DNA of 64,000 nt from Homalodisca vitripennis (lineage: Eukaryota > Arthropoda > Insecta > Hemiptera > Cicadellidae). The stretch covers positions 118,797,001-118,861,000 of the forward strand of contig NC_060213.1 of assembly GCF_021130785.1 (NCBI RefSeq). Reading direction: 5' to 3'. Below are positions 1-11,999 of the stretch, one piece after another. The number at the start of each line of letters is the position of its first letter. Within the stretch, counting starts at the first letter, position 1. A program made the translations under genes and the position numbers. The notes beneath the pieces were generated by a model that was not told the DNA's origin, did no database searches, and was given only the letters and a program-made list of their open reading frames with translations.

Positions 1-2689
1 TTCAAGAACATGTCAATAAGATGTTTTTCCAAACTCACGTAGGACATTTACGCCAACAGTAAAACCGTTGACGTACTTTAATATTTAGTACACTAAATCG
101 CTAAATTTCATCTATCAGATAGAAGAACCATAAACATTGGTATAAATAGATAAACCATTTACTCATTATAACATTTTAAAACTTCATATAAAATGTTTTA
201 TTAAACTATAAAAAATAAGTTTCACAGAAAAATTAACACAATTACAAAATTATATTAGAGAAGTTTTAAATTTAAGTTTTTAATGAAAAATTTATAAATG
301 TATATTGAGTGGACCTTTTACTTTTTCTTTAGATATTTTTTATAAATCCTCCTGTAAAATTTCTGTTTACTGAAACAGAAATTTTACAGGATAAGTTAAA
401 TTATGTACTGACATAAGGACAGATAATTCCGTCTAGTATTAGTATAAAGGGCGGGGCTATTTACTTTTTAGCTCAGCTTCTGGTTTGCCAAATATAAACT
501 AAATTTATAGTTCAAAAGTTAAAAATTTTAACAGTACGTATGAAAATCTTCAGTGTATTAATTCGATATGTGAGAAAAATATATTTCATTCCAATGTGTA
601 AAAATCACCAGATATTTAGGATCCTCGGTTGACAAGTGTTTAAATGAGAACTTATGCCCTTAATACATATATTTTAATACAAAGTTATGTTTAGTAAATT
701 ATTAGACTTCTTATACAATGACAAAAATGGAGCTGCATAATACTGCGGCATCGCCAACTCTTTGGTCTCTGTATTGCAAATCTGTAACTAACTATAGTAA
801 GATTTATTGGTATGCAACACAGTGCTCATTTAAAGATATAAACCGCACTTCTGGATTTCAAACCTCGAGTCACACCTTGTTAAGTTTAATGGCATTCCAC
901 TAATCGGTCCCAGAGGAGGCGGAGGATACGGTAAAACTCCATGCCGTCACTTAGTTGATTAACGGTACAACAGTCGTCGTGACCCGTCACTCTGCTATGC
1001 AGGGATTGTCTCACATTTGGAATGATTACCAGATATTATTATTATTTCAGTAGATCTTACGTTAATTACAGATACTATTACAGATTGTGGGCAGATGTTT
1101 GCGCGTGAATTTCAATTCGCTTAATTACCACGGACCATTTGGGTTCGGTCTCATACTCTCTATATATGGAAAATATTTAAAATATCTTATAAATCAAAAA
1201 TCAGTATCTGGGTCAAACTGTAAGCTATCACTGCTAATGTTTTATCTGTACTGAATTAAAAATTATGTATTAGTTTATGAACGCCTTGTATAAACTTGTT
1301 ATCACAGTTCTCGAAAGCTCTCCCATTCACACAGTGGACAGATAACTCTAATTATTTTATGAAGGATAAACTGCTGAATCGTGCAAAATCCCAATAAATT
1401 AAACATTTTATGTAGTTTCTATTTACCTTGTTTCATATGAATTCTGCAAGTATCAATTAACTGTCCTTACACGTGACAGATACCTTGAACTAATTGAACA
1501 TCGCCAAGAATTTCAATTTGCGTGCAAATAGCCTATTTTGAGCATTTTCCATTGATGAATTTTGTTACCCACATTTATTACTCTCATGTATTTTATTATA
1601 AGACTATAACATACCACAACAATAGGTATTTATACTTCTTTGTTTAAAGTTTGTTATTGACGATGGAAGGTTTGACTTGATAACAGGATTTCGGATATTT
1701 GCCATTTTTCTGGTTAAAAAAGGTATAAAACAACGTTTCGAAGATTGGAATATATCCTCTTTGTAAGATGGGGAAGTATTAGTAAATGCAAAAAGAGAAA
1801 ACGTAAAGAAGAAAATAAGTGACAGAAAAGGTTTCAAACGTACCCAAAAGCTGCTTGGAGTCTAATACAGGCTTTGTTACTGCAGAAGTCCCGAGCACAA
1901 GTCACGAGTACGAGAAACAATCACACATGACACCGGCACGGGGTTTGAGAGGTATTCATTTTCCACATTATGATTTTCACAGCTTAATTGTTTTATTACA
2001 CCACTGGTCTTACAAATACGTTTTAAAGTTAAGTGTTTGAAAGCCACTTTACACTCTCTTTACTCACTTTAAAAATAACGAGTCAATTTATTTAACATTA
2101 TCACAAAGTAAATACACCATTTTTATAAACCCAATTCAAAAAATCACTTAAAAAGTAAACCTTAATTAGTTACCGTGCCGCTTTCAAGTTCAGTTTTACT
2201 TAAGAACAATGCATTTAATTTAGGCCCGGAGGCCCACATACAAGTTACGCAACGCAATTAGTTCAATGCAGAAGGGCTCTTATCATTTCTCTTTTCATCC
2301 TCAACCCTGCGTAAATAATTATTTTTCTTCCACATCCACGAGTATATTGCTTCAAAAAACGTACAACTCGTATTGTGTAAATAAATTACAGAACACTCTG
2401 ATATGCTTCTGTTATGAAGAATTGATTGTTAAAGGAAAAATAACTCTCTGTAATTAGAATGTCAAGCTCAGTTTTTGTATACAAGTATAATGTAAAGAAT
2501 TACAGTAAATATTTGTAATATAAACGTAAATCATAATTAGTAGCAGATCAAATAAGCGCAGTTTTAAAATCCGGTGTACGTGAATGGTATTACCAAATAA
2601 CAATATCTAAAAATATGATATTATCCTGGAATAAAATTGCTTGATGGCAGCAGTTATAATTCCTAAATAAGTCAGATAAGGATGCAAAT
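1..2689. other. Gene-free AT-rich DNA
   Basis: No open reading frame here resembles a known protein; the longest are under 80 codons and lack family motifs. The only clear structure is the perfect hairpin at 351-390. A slightly GC-richer patch at about 900-1140 has no coding frame that I can recognise. Confidence 0.6.
351..390. repeat. Perfect inverted repeat (hairpin), 18-bp arms
   Basis: CCTGTAAAATTTCTGTTT at 351-368 is followed by a 4-base loop (actg) and its exact reverse complement at 373-390. Such a long perfect stem with a tiny loop is unlikely by chance. It could be a remnant of a foldback element, a slippage product or a transcribed stem-loop. Confidence 0.85.
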
Positions 2690-2814
2690 TTGGTTCAAAT
2701 CTTTTCTATTGGAAAAAATGAGGAATATTTTTCTGCACTTAAACCTACAATGTACACTCAGAGGCTTCTGCAAAAACAGGAACTTCAACATGAGTATTTT
2801 TGGAAGATTAAGCT

Positions 2815-3300
2815 CACCTCTTATTACTACGAGGAGGTGTACAAGGCACTGACTACCTTGATCCCGGTTCTGCTTCAGCCTCTACCAACCACTCATGAGA
2901 GCAGGATATTTATCATGGATTTGCTTTGGACATTAGGCAACCTCCTCCTTTAACTACCACCAGGAGGTTTACAAGGCACTGACCACCTTGATCCCGGTTC
3001 TGCTTTAGCCTCTACCAACCACTCATGAGAGCAGAATATTCATCATGGGTTTGCTTTGGACATTAGGGCCACCTCCTCCTGTAATTACCACCAGGAGGTG
3101 TACAAGGCACTGACCACCTAGACCCCAGTTCTGCTTCAGCCTCTACCAACCACTCAGTAGCAGTATATTCATCATGGGTTTCCTTTTGAAATTAGGGCCA
3201 CCTCCTTCTGTAGTTACCACAAGGAGGTGCACTAGGGGATGACTTCTTTAAGACCAGTTCTGTTCTAACCTCTACTAATCAGTGTGAGATGATTCTCAAC
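2815..3300. repeat. Tandem array, ~130-bp unit, about four copies
   Basis: The marker aggaggt recurs at 2832, 2962, 3093 and 3222, giving a period of 129-131 bp. Each unit holds a stretch reading tctaccaaccactcatgaga or a close variant. Copies two and three are most alike; the fourth decays after about 3240. The open frame across copy one is a by-product of the array. Confidence 0.85.
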
Positions 3301-4259
3301 CATCGTCAGCAGTATGTTAATCGAGTTATCCCTTACTAGGATATCTTAAAAATTGTGGTTAGTGATTTGCATGTTACGCTGCTCAATTTAACTGACAGCA
3401 TAGAATTGTTCTCCTCTTACTGTAGATCCTGAGGCAGATGTAAAAAAGGGATATTTCCAACAAGAATATGATTATTATTTTAAGCTATATTGTAGCAGTT
3501 AAACACATAGTTCTTATCAGTCGTTCTGAACAAAAATATAAGTTCTTAATAGTTTCAAAATAATGTCAATAAAATAGTCAATGACACATTATCTTAAGAC
3601 ACCTTAGTTTAAAAACAAGGAAGTAAAAACGTTAAGTGACTTATTTATATTTAAACTAAATTTTTATTTTTATTAATACAGACCTAAATCTATGAAACAT
3701 AAATGCTTTTTATTGTATTTCCCTGGCTTTAATCTCAAACGTAATACTTTAGCAGTAAATTAAAAGTGGATATAGCTTTGGTTTTGGAATAGTTAAAAAT
3801 ATTTAATAGTTCATTGCAAACCAAATATAAAAAGTATTTAAAGACATTATTAGCCAAACTAAACAGTTCTGAATTGGTAATAATTTATTATAGTAAAAAC
3901 AGCAACATTACATATAGATTTTACTAATAAATAAAAGTCAAAGGAAGCAAAATCGATTAAACTCGGGTATTAACATGTTCAATATGACACCGTTCAGTTT
4001 TGCTGTCTTCAAAAAAGTATGGTCCCACTATAACCCTCCCGGACACAGACTAACAAATGGTTACACGCTTACTGTGCTGCAGCCTCTCTACAACGACGGT
4101 AGGACGTTCAAATCCAAAGAAACGTGTTGTCTGCTTGTTTATGAAACCATTAAGATGCGCATGGCATTCATCTGTAAACTATATATTACTCAGAATATCA
4201 GGTTCTTCATAGCATATTGCTAACATTGAAGCACAGTACTGAACTCTGGCTAGTTTGTT
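3301..4259. other. Gene-free stretch
   Basis: No recognised gene. An 82-codon open frame at 3975-4223 (+) has no motif I can place and no splice context that would support it. Confidence 0.5.
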
Positions 4260-4600
4260 TCTACAGTTTAAGGTTGTCCGGTTTGTATTCTGTAGAGTAA
4301 ACCACCAATGTTTTTGAACATTCTTCGCATTGACGTATTGCTAATATTCATTTTAAGAGAAGCTCGCATTAGGCTCATTTTCGATGACTGTAAAACTTAT
4401 TGCTGCAAGACTCTTCTGTGGGTTTCCTTTCTACAGACAGTAGTTGGGTGACCTGAAAAGCTCTTTCGCTGTGTCAAAACACTACCTGTTCTTCGAAAAT
4501 TTTCAACAACACTAAGAATCACAGCATTACTAGGTGGGTATTGTGGAAATTTTCCTGAAAACGTAATGCAGTATATGACAAGCTTGGCCCACCCGCACAT
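4260..4600 (-). pseudogene. Decayed Tc1/mariner-type transposase, N-terminal HTH part
   Basis: On the minus strand the frame reads VVENFRRTGSVLTQR, then GHPTT, a stop at about 4397, and in the same frame MRASLKMNISNTSMRRMFKN. This is the layout of the bipartite helix-turn-helix DNA-binding region of Tc1/mariner-superfamily transposases, where a xxFRxTGSV box is followed by a ...RRL..xLxIS.tSVxRxLk.. box. The catalytic DDE/D domain is absent and in-frame stops are present, so it is a fossil. It lies directly upstream of the LINE at 4.7 kb but is unrelated to it. It is not a close match to either mariner copy elsewhere in the window. Confidence 0.65.
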
Positions 4601-4731
4601 CCAATTCCGTATGAGCAAAAATAATGCTCACGATGAAAACTTTCTCTACCGTCGTTAGCATCATGTTAGCAAAAGCTAACCTCAAATGAGAAAGAAGTAA
4701 TGAACAGGAAGCCGTGGGAACATTCGATAAT

Positions 4732-6407
4732 TGAAGGCCTCAGAACATCTCTACATGTTCGCCAAGTTTGTTTCCTCTGTGTACAAGGCTCCATCTTCAA
4801 ATCCACCTAGATATGACCTCAAGGCATGTACCACTCTCTCTTCCTGCTATGTTTGATTTGATTTGATTTGATCTTCCTGCTATGTAACCTGTGCTGAGGT
4901 GGAGGGTGTACTGAATTTGCTTGATGTGAGCAAGGTAGCTGGGCCTGACGGCATATCTCCATTCATTATGACATTCTGCAGTAGCGTCTTATCTCCTCAC
5001 CTTACCATATACTTCAACATGCTCATGGCTGCCGGAATCTTTCCCTCTAATCTCAAATTGTGTTATATAACACCTATATTAAAGTCTGGTTCTCCCGCTG
5101 ACGTCAAGAATTATCGCCCGGTAGTTATTCAGTCATCAATTGCCAAGATCTTTGAATCCCTGGTTCTGAAAAGGTTGTCATTTCATCTGAAGAGTGTTTT
5201 CTGTGCTGAACAACATGGCTTTATGAAAGGACGCTCGACTACTACTAATCTACTAGCCTTCCAAGATCACATTCTCACTGCCTTCTCAAAATCTCATCAG
5301 GTGGACTCCATATACACAGACTTCACTAAAGCTTTCGATCGTGTAAGCCATGAACACCTAGTGGCCAAGCTTGAAGCTATTGGACGCAGTGGATGCCTCT
5401 TGATGTGGTTGAAGAGCTATTTTTGGGATCGTTCTCTTCGGGTTCGGGTTGCTGGCTGTTTTTTGAAGCCTTTCTCTGCTATATCAGGTGTGCCTCAGGG
5501 ATCGCTGTTGGGCCCTGTTCTCTTTTCAATATTTATCAATGACTTGGTCCAGTACACCCAAAGATCAAAAGTTTTACTCTTCACCGCTGATGCTAAATTC
5601 TTCAAAACAATAAAAACCCTTAAAGATTGCCAAGCTTTACAGAACAGTATTGATCTGTATATGAAGTGGTGTTATGATAATGACATGTCATTAAATATTT
5701 CCAAATGCTCTATGATATCATTCTCCAGGTCTAGCACACCTATCATCTTCCCTTACATACTTGAAGATCAACCCCTCTCGCGTTCTCTGATTATAAAAGA
5801 CCTTGGAGTCATGCTTTCTCCTAATTTAAACCCTCAAGAACATGTTAACTATATTTGTAAAAGAGCTAATTCTGCCCTATACTTCGTCATACGGAACAGC
5901 CGCAACATGTTCTCTATTCATGCTCTATGGATCCTTTACATCCATCTGGTGAGACCTTTACTGGAATATTCTTCACCTGTTTGGAGCTCTTACTTTATTG
6001 GACAGATTGATGGACTTGAGATCGTTCAAACCCGTTTCATCCGTTTTGTTGGTGTGCTGCTAGGCTTCGACTACCGCACTGCTCCAATTCATGATCTGCA
6101 ACTTCAGTTGAACTTGATGCCACTTCACACAAGACGAATAATCAATGACCTACTGTTCCTGAGGAAGCTGATTAACTCGAACATTAACGCCCCTGATCTA
6201 CTTGTCAAGCTGGACTTCGGCACTTCTCGACACCTGCGCCACACCCATCTCTTCGCTAGACGTCAGTATTCAACCTAGTACTTGTTCCACAGCACTTTTC
6301 CTCGGCTTCAACTGCTGGCCAACAACATGCCGGACGACATTGATCTGTTTTGTACGAGTGAGGAGGCCTTCAAAAAGAAGTTGTTGGACTGGAAGGCACT
6401 GCATTGA
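4732..6407 (+). pseudogene. LINE reverse transcriptase, inactivated
   Basis: The fragment covers the RT linker, fingers/palm and C-terminal region. Recognisable motifs are AGPDGISP, YRPVVIQSSIAKIFE, HGFMKGRSTTTNL, DFTKAFDRVSH and SGVPQGSLLGPVLF. The catalytic box that should read (Y/F)ADD is TADA (5583-5594; residues 229-232 of the 459-codon open stretch), so the second metal-binding aspartate is lost. A TAG at 6276-6278 interrupts the frame, and the conserved C-terminus continues in frame to TGA at 6405-6407. A short insertion at 4853-4885 adds further in-frame stops. It is therefore dead at least three times over. It is not a close relative of the LINE at 59.5 kb but resembles the fossil at 32.7 kb. 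Confidence 0.9.
4839..4885 (+). repeat. 14-bp direct duplication flanking a (TTGAT)n tract
   Basis: TCTTCCTGCTATGT occurs at 4839-4852 and again at 4872-4885, separated by 19 bp of TTGATTTGATTTGATTTGA. The 33-bp addition sits inside the LINE reading frame and is a multiple of three, but it introduces TGA stops. It has the structure of a target-site duplication around a tail-like sequence. Confidence 0.85.
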
Positions 6408-6898
6408 GTCTATATTCTGCAATAAAATCTGTATTATTATTAGTAAAACATATGGTGCATGTTCATTAATTTTTTTCCTAATTCTATTTACTTATCATAA
6501 TCCTCAATATTTATTATAAATTATTGTTATTTATTATTTGTTATCATTGTAAAAAGTTATTACGAATCTATACGTTCTATTTTGTTACTCTAATACTGTT
6601 AATATTTATTAAAATTATGCAGATTTTGTTTACCTTTACTAGTATAGTTATATTTACTGTTAATTATATAGTTTTATTTATTGTTATTGTTGCACAATGT
6701 TAGCTGTATTGTTCCAGTCCAGTTGCATGTTTGGCTTGTCCCTTCTCCTACCATTTTATTTTATTTTTAATTTTTATTAAGTTCCGTTCCATTTTTGGCT
6801 TGGCCCTAAGTGTGTATAATATTAGTCATCTTGAGAAACTTTTTAAAAATGTAACACGTTGTAAATTGGTCTTTTGACCGTTGGAAGTTAAATAAATA

Positions 6899-9420
6899 CG
6901 CTGATCGAGAAGGCAACTACAGCTGATTCAGTTTCAGTACTGTTTATTATGGCTAATACTGTACAATAATACAATTTATTAATAACATTATCTATTGCTA
7001 GTGATTTTAATTCTCTGGTACAACTCATGTTATTTCTGATGTGTGGCAACCAGGGATAACAATAAGAAAACATGCTTTTTATTATATAATCGTACATACA
7101 AATAGACCAATTCGTTTGAGAAATATACGTAACGCATTTATTATATTTTAATCCATGTAATATATTTTAGCATCGAAGTAACGTAATATTAAAAATTGAA
7201 CAGATATACGAAATTAGTCTTTAACGATAAAGGTAATCTGGCTATCTTTATTGTACAAACCCTTGACAGGTTTACAAACAATGTAACACACACTGGTGCA
7301 TTATCAAAATATAAAATACTAGTCAAATCTAGAATAACTAGCTTATTTATAACAAAAAATTAACATTCAAATACGTTCCTGCACTATAGTAACATTAGCA
7401 ATAAAAGAAACCTTTTAGTTTGCACAAAATGTTATTCTATTTAGCGGTTATTTACTGAACGTTTGTAATATAAACATAGTCAAATATATAATGGTCTCAT
7501 TCAAATACATTAAAAAATGTATAGTAAAAATTGTCTTGCATCTCGAGTTGTGCATACGATTTTGCTTATAACTGTCAAATATTAAATATATCTTGTCAGC
7601 GCTAATATATAATTAACTCTGGTTTGTGGTAAATTATAATTAACAGCTAAAAAAACAACTGAATAATAGTTTAGTGATACAAGAGTTACTATACAAAATA
7701 TAAATTATAACTGTTTGCAATAATTTACATTACATAAGAAATACTACTACAATAAAAAAAACTGTTGGGGGTTATTACCCTCAGTTGACTACATAAATGC
7801 TACCAATCTTGAAATTACAATACCGTGTAAATAGCTAAAGGAGATAACAAAAACAAGTTCCTTTTAAACCTATTAAATTACGTTTACGAGCGTGATAGAT
7901 TGATGGTGTCCATCCTACTTTCAGAGCTTAGTTATTGTGCGATGCTTCCCTGAACAAGAGAGCAGGAAACTTTACTTGCGAATATTTGTAGAGAGATTAT
8001 AGAGTTAATGTTGAGTTTTCCTTGTTGCTACGATTATCAAGAAAATAGGTCCAAAAGTTTAAATGTATAGCCATTATAATTTACTTTGTTAAATAGTAAC
8101 ACTGTCTTTTAGATTTAACACTTCATATTTTATAAAAATGTACTACTACAACTACATTAACAATGGACACTAAGTGTTTGTTTCTTTATAAATAGGAAAA
8201 TATTGTTAATATTTCAAAACATTTAGAGCTGAAATTAGTAAATTAGTTCAAAAGCTCAGTTTAGTGAACTTTGATTTTGTTTAGTTCTTGGTGACTGCTT
8301 CAAAGGGTGTCCGGTGTCAAATTCTGACCATCTTATGTTTTGAGGTATTTTGTAAGATAGATGAGTACTTACTTAATCGCTGAAATCTAAAACGGCATCA
8401 AAAATGTATTTACTTATAAATACTTACTTATAAATGTAAAAGAGTTCAAAATAATAAACATTGTTTACACAGAACAATTTATTATATTAGAAATGCCTTT
8501 TAATAGATAAACTTCACAACTTTAGAGACACAGGTGGAATTTTTTAGCTACTTTAAAGACCAGTGGGCGTAGCCCAAAGGGAATTTTCAAAGAATAATAA
8601 TCTTATATTCATCCCAGGTACCCTAAGAATGTCCATGTCATATTTCAGCGCAATAGATTGAATAACTTCTGCGTGAAAGAAACACAAACTAATAAAGGAA
8701 CTTCCGCGTCTATAATATTATTCGCATCAGGATTTGTCGATACAGTTTTGAGTAACGAAATAATATCATCTGTTGTGACAGTTCCAATAGACTGTAAAGG
8801 TATGAGAGAAAATCAAGTTATTTAAAAAACACACAATAATTCAAGAAACGTTTAATAAATAATGGAAATATTCATAAATTTAATTATGGACAATTAATTT
8901 TTTTCATGCTACATGTACATTTACTTCAATATAAAGTGAGCAATTAAGTTACTCAAGCTTTAAGTCCTACAAGCATTTTATTTTGAATACAAATATGCCT
9001 TATCGAAAGTACTTCTTACAATTGAAATGTATTTTTATTACAAAAACATATTATTGTCAATTATAAATTTAACCTATATCCATAATTAATTCATACCTCG
9101 TACAAATAGTATTTAAGTGTAAATTTAACTCATGTGAATACACGTTTACTATATATTTTAATATCATACATCAAACTCAAATTATTGCTGCAGATCTATA
9201 AATGCTTACATAATATTTATGTATCTTCCAAAATAAAAACTAAAATTAAATGTGAAACCGTTTTTCATGATATATACTAGGGCATTTATTACCGAAACTT
9301 ACGGGTAGTTGTATTGTAACAAAGCATTTTGTGTTCGGACTCACACAGCCTAACATATGGCGGTGCTAGGCAACTCTATCCATGTCCACTTTTCTTAAAC
9401 TGATATTGCAGTTTTTCTTC
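6899..9420. other. Gene-free AT-rich DNA
   Basis: No coding region can be supported. The only repeat I can identify is the short interspersed-repeat fragment at 8565-8725. Confidence 0.55.
8565..8725 (-). mobile_element. Short fragment of the CTAGT-ended interspersed repeat
   Basis: The segment contains aatgtccatgtc, gcgtgaaagaaa and aaaggaacttccgcgtctat followed by aatattatt. These match the corresponding end of the copy at 41813-42571. In reverse complement they match the 5' end of the copy at 46858 (ctaatattataaatgcgaaa). Most of the interior is missing, so this is a deleted copy. Confidence 0.6.
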
Positions 9421-10020
9421 ACAGCAGAAGGTAGCTACTACCGTTTCTACTTCTCAATCTCATATTGCAGTTTCTCTTATCTGTGATCTTGCCACATGAT
9501 TGTACCTTAAGACGTATCATCAGACCCATACGATAAGACCACAATCATGCTAGGTAGCTACTACCACGTCTACTTTGCAATCTCACATTGCAGTTTCTCT
9601 TATCTGTGATCTTGCCACATGATTGTACCTTAAGTGGTATCATCAGACCCATACGATAAGACCACAGCAATGCTGTGGTCTTATCCGTAGCTACTACCAC
9701 GTCTACTTTGCAATCTCACATTGGCAGTTTCTCTTATCTGTGATCTTGCCACATCGTTGTAAATTAAGGAGTATCATCAGACCCACACGATAGGACTAAT
9801 AGTAATGTTAGGTAGGTACTACCGTGTATATTTCGCAATCTCACATTGCAGTTTCTCCCAACACACATCGTTGCTCGGCAGCTCCATACGATACCCCGAG
9901 TGTGGTGTCCCTTTTACACATTCTCTTAGCAGTTTATGCACCTATTTTCTGTGCCACATGTTTGAATCTGAAGTATCATCAAAATGTACAGCAATGCTAG
10001 GGTAAACACATGCAATCTCC
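9421..10020. repeat. Tandem array, ~125-bp unit, four to five diverging copies
   Basis: The block gtagctactacc followed by a stretch containing cacattgcagtttctctta recurs at about 9430, 9553, 9687 and 9812, with spacings of 123-133 bp. Each unit also carries ccacat and atcatcagaccca. The copy at about 9812 is diverged and the array fades out by about 10000. The third copy carries the 31-bp palindrome listed separately. Confidence 0.85.
9655..9685. repeat. 31-bp near-perfect palindrome
   Basis: GATAAGACCACAGCA (9655-9669) and its reverse complement TGCTGTGGTCTTATC (9671-9685) are separated by a single base. It sits at a junction between two tandem units. The left arm resembles the normal unit junction (gataagaccacaatcatgct), so the right arm looks like an inverted copy made at the junction. 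Confidence 0.9.
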
Positions 10021-10309
10021 ATTGGTCACGCAACTTACCCGAGGTCCTTTACAATCTTGATTTGACCTATATCTGTCATGTTGATATAATGTTCCAGCTG
10101 CACTCACGACTGTCATTTTATTTAATGACTTGGATATAATATACTACCAATCTCCACAAATGATTATATTTAACACTGCAAAATATGCATGTGATATCTT
10201 TATGTCTGGATTGATTGCTGATTTAAAATACCATTAGATATTAGTGAGCTAAGCCTTTAATACTCCGTCTTTAAAATTTGGTTAAGTTTGAGTAAGATGC
10301 AATAAAAAC

Positions 10310-11368
10310 ATTTAGCAGTTTAGCAACTAAATCATTAGATGAAATTTAGAGCACTAATGCTATTAATGATTCTGAGTATATTACTTACATACTAGGAAAT
10401 TAACTCTCTGTCATCAAAATATATATTATTTTAATATATTCATAATGACATTTATACATGTGTGTGTTTTAAAAGTACAATATAAATATACAAGATTTTT
10501 AGTATAAAATTTTAGGACCTTTCACATTGTATTGGTGTGAAAGGTCCTAAACTTTACGTTAGAAATGTTATACATATTTCATTCTTGGGTCCACAAACCA
10601 GAATACGTAACTAATCTTTAAGAGCTTTATTGTAAAGCATTGTTCCTGTTCTCACTGTATATTTCCTTTGTGTACAGCTCGTCTTTGTTTTTGTCTCACT
10701 TAATTTTTTACACTCAAAACCGATACCTTTTATACAACATACTAATATAAGTATATACTTATGTAAAGTTATTTTCTTCTTTTATTGAATTCAAAATGCC
10801 GTACGTTAAATTATCAAGCATCCATTTCTATTTACTTAGTAACACATTATTTGCTTTTTAAGCACATTTCACACAATAGTTTATTTCAGTTGTAGCTCAT
10901 TTAATTTATTTGCTAGTCTTCTCTTCTAAAATGTTATGTTTATATTTTAAAACAGTTTTAATTAAAATTTTGGTTTTTTTGTCAGCTATCTAAGCACGTT
11001 AAATCTTATAATGAAACAATATGCTCGTGAACCAATGTCATCAAACGGGTCCAGTTCTCATGTCTGTTTTATTACATCTTTACGCTACTATCCAAACAAA
11101 TCATAGCGCACAAGAACAAAGCAATTCTTACATTAACTACATGTAGAAAATTACTTATATACATTTTATTTTATTCATTACAGTTTACCTCTTTTTTCAA
11201 TATTAGAGAGTTTGTTAGATATTAAACAGTAATATGTCCATAACCCATTAAGCAGGTTTCGGAGGCATTACGGGCCATAACCATAACAGTACCCAAGCAT
11301 CAACCATGAGGGAGGCCGAGCTGCTCTTGTATTAGCCATTACCGTTATTGTAATCTTCTAGAACAAAA
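10310..11368 (+). repeat. Unclassified dispersed repeat, copy A
   Basis: This stretch aligns in the same order with 29796-31016. Shared blocks include actaaatcatt + aaatttagagcac near the start, gttctc...atatttc...gtacaactcgtct (a variant here), ttagatattaaac, and a GC-richer core (about 11240-11350) with aagcag, tttcggaggc, ccataac, aacagta, ccaagcatc and gccattaccgtt. No protein-coding frame is preserved in either copy. The class is unknown; it could be a non-autonomous transposon, a SINE-like element or a low-copy duplication. Confidence 0.7.
10511..10551. repeat. Perfect hairpin, 16-bp arms
   Basis: TTTAGGACCTTTCACA (10511-10526) pairs exactly with TGTGAAAGGTCCTAAA (10536-10551) across a 9-base loop. 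It lies inside dispersed-repeat copy A, but no counterpart is visible in copy B, so it is probably a later insertion or a foldback remnant. Confidence 0.85.
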
Positions 11369-11999
11369 GATCATGAATAAATTTCATAAGACAATTTTAA
11401 ACAAAACGAAGTAGGGCCTATCTCTAATAATTTACTACATTGATATCAAACAATAATTTTTGGTTTTACTGGGAAAATATGTTGGCTGGAGCTATTGAGG
11501 AAAATTTTAGAAAATATGCTATTCTTTCTTTTAGGTTTATTTTATCTTATTTTTGGTTTATAATATTTTTCAAATGACGAATATACGTGAGTCCACTTAA
11601 AAATTCAATGAAGTACAGCGAGTTGTTCAATAATATTGGACCAGACAGATAGCACCATCAACGAGTTTTAAAATACTTATTCTCCTCATAAATATACTTT
11701 TCGCTACTGATACAAATAATTACAAGTTAACAGAATAGTGCGACCTAACTAAATGCTATTAAATACTATTTTTAAGCGTGTTCCCTCTACCGTATGAATT
11801 TCCGTGAGGTACGACGAGCGCGATGTACACTGTCATCCGTGGCCGTAAACACACTAAACCATTCAATGAAATTTAGAGAACGTTTAGTACACTAGTACTG
11901 TTAATAGTAACAGAAAAGGTACAATCTTCTATAATTATATAGGATATAGTTTAAAAAATTATTCGTGACGGTCGTCTCACAAGTACACAAGTAGTTGGT
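11369..11999. other. Gene-free stretch before the 95-bp array
   Basis: No gene is visible. At about 11860-11910 there is a short third copy of the start of the dispersed repeat (actaaaccatt, gaaatttagagaac, actgttaatag), suggesting that this motif is a repeat boundary. Confidence 0.5.

Larger units (their letters stand above)
4732..6898 (+). mobile_element. 5'-truncated non-LTR retrotransposon (Jockey/CR1-like LINE)
   Basis: The element contains only the reverse-transcriptase half of ORF2 plus an AT-rich 3' region of about 490 bp that ends near the AAATAAATA at 6889-6897. No endonuclease domain or ORF1 lies upstream, so it is 5'-truncated, as is usual for LINE copies. The reading frame can be followed back to about 4732, well before the first long open stretch at 4899. 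I cannot see clear target-site duplications. Confidence 0.85.
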
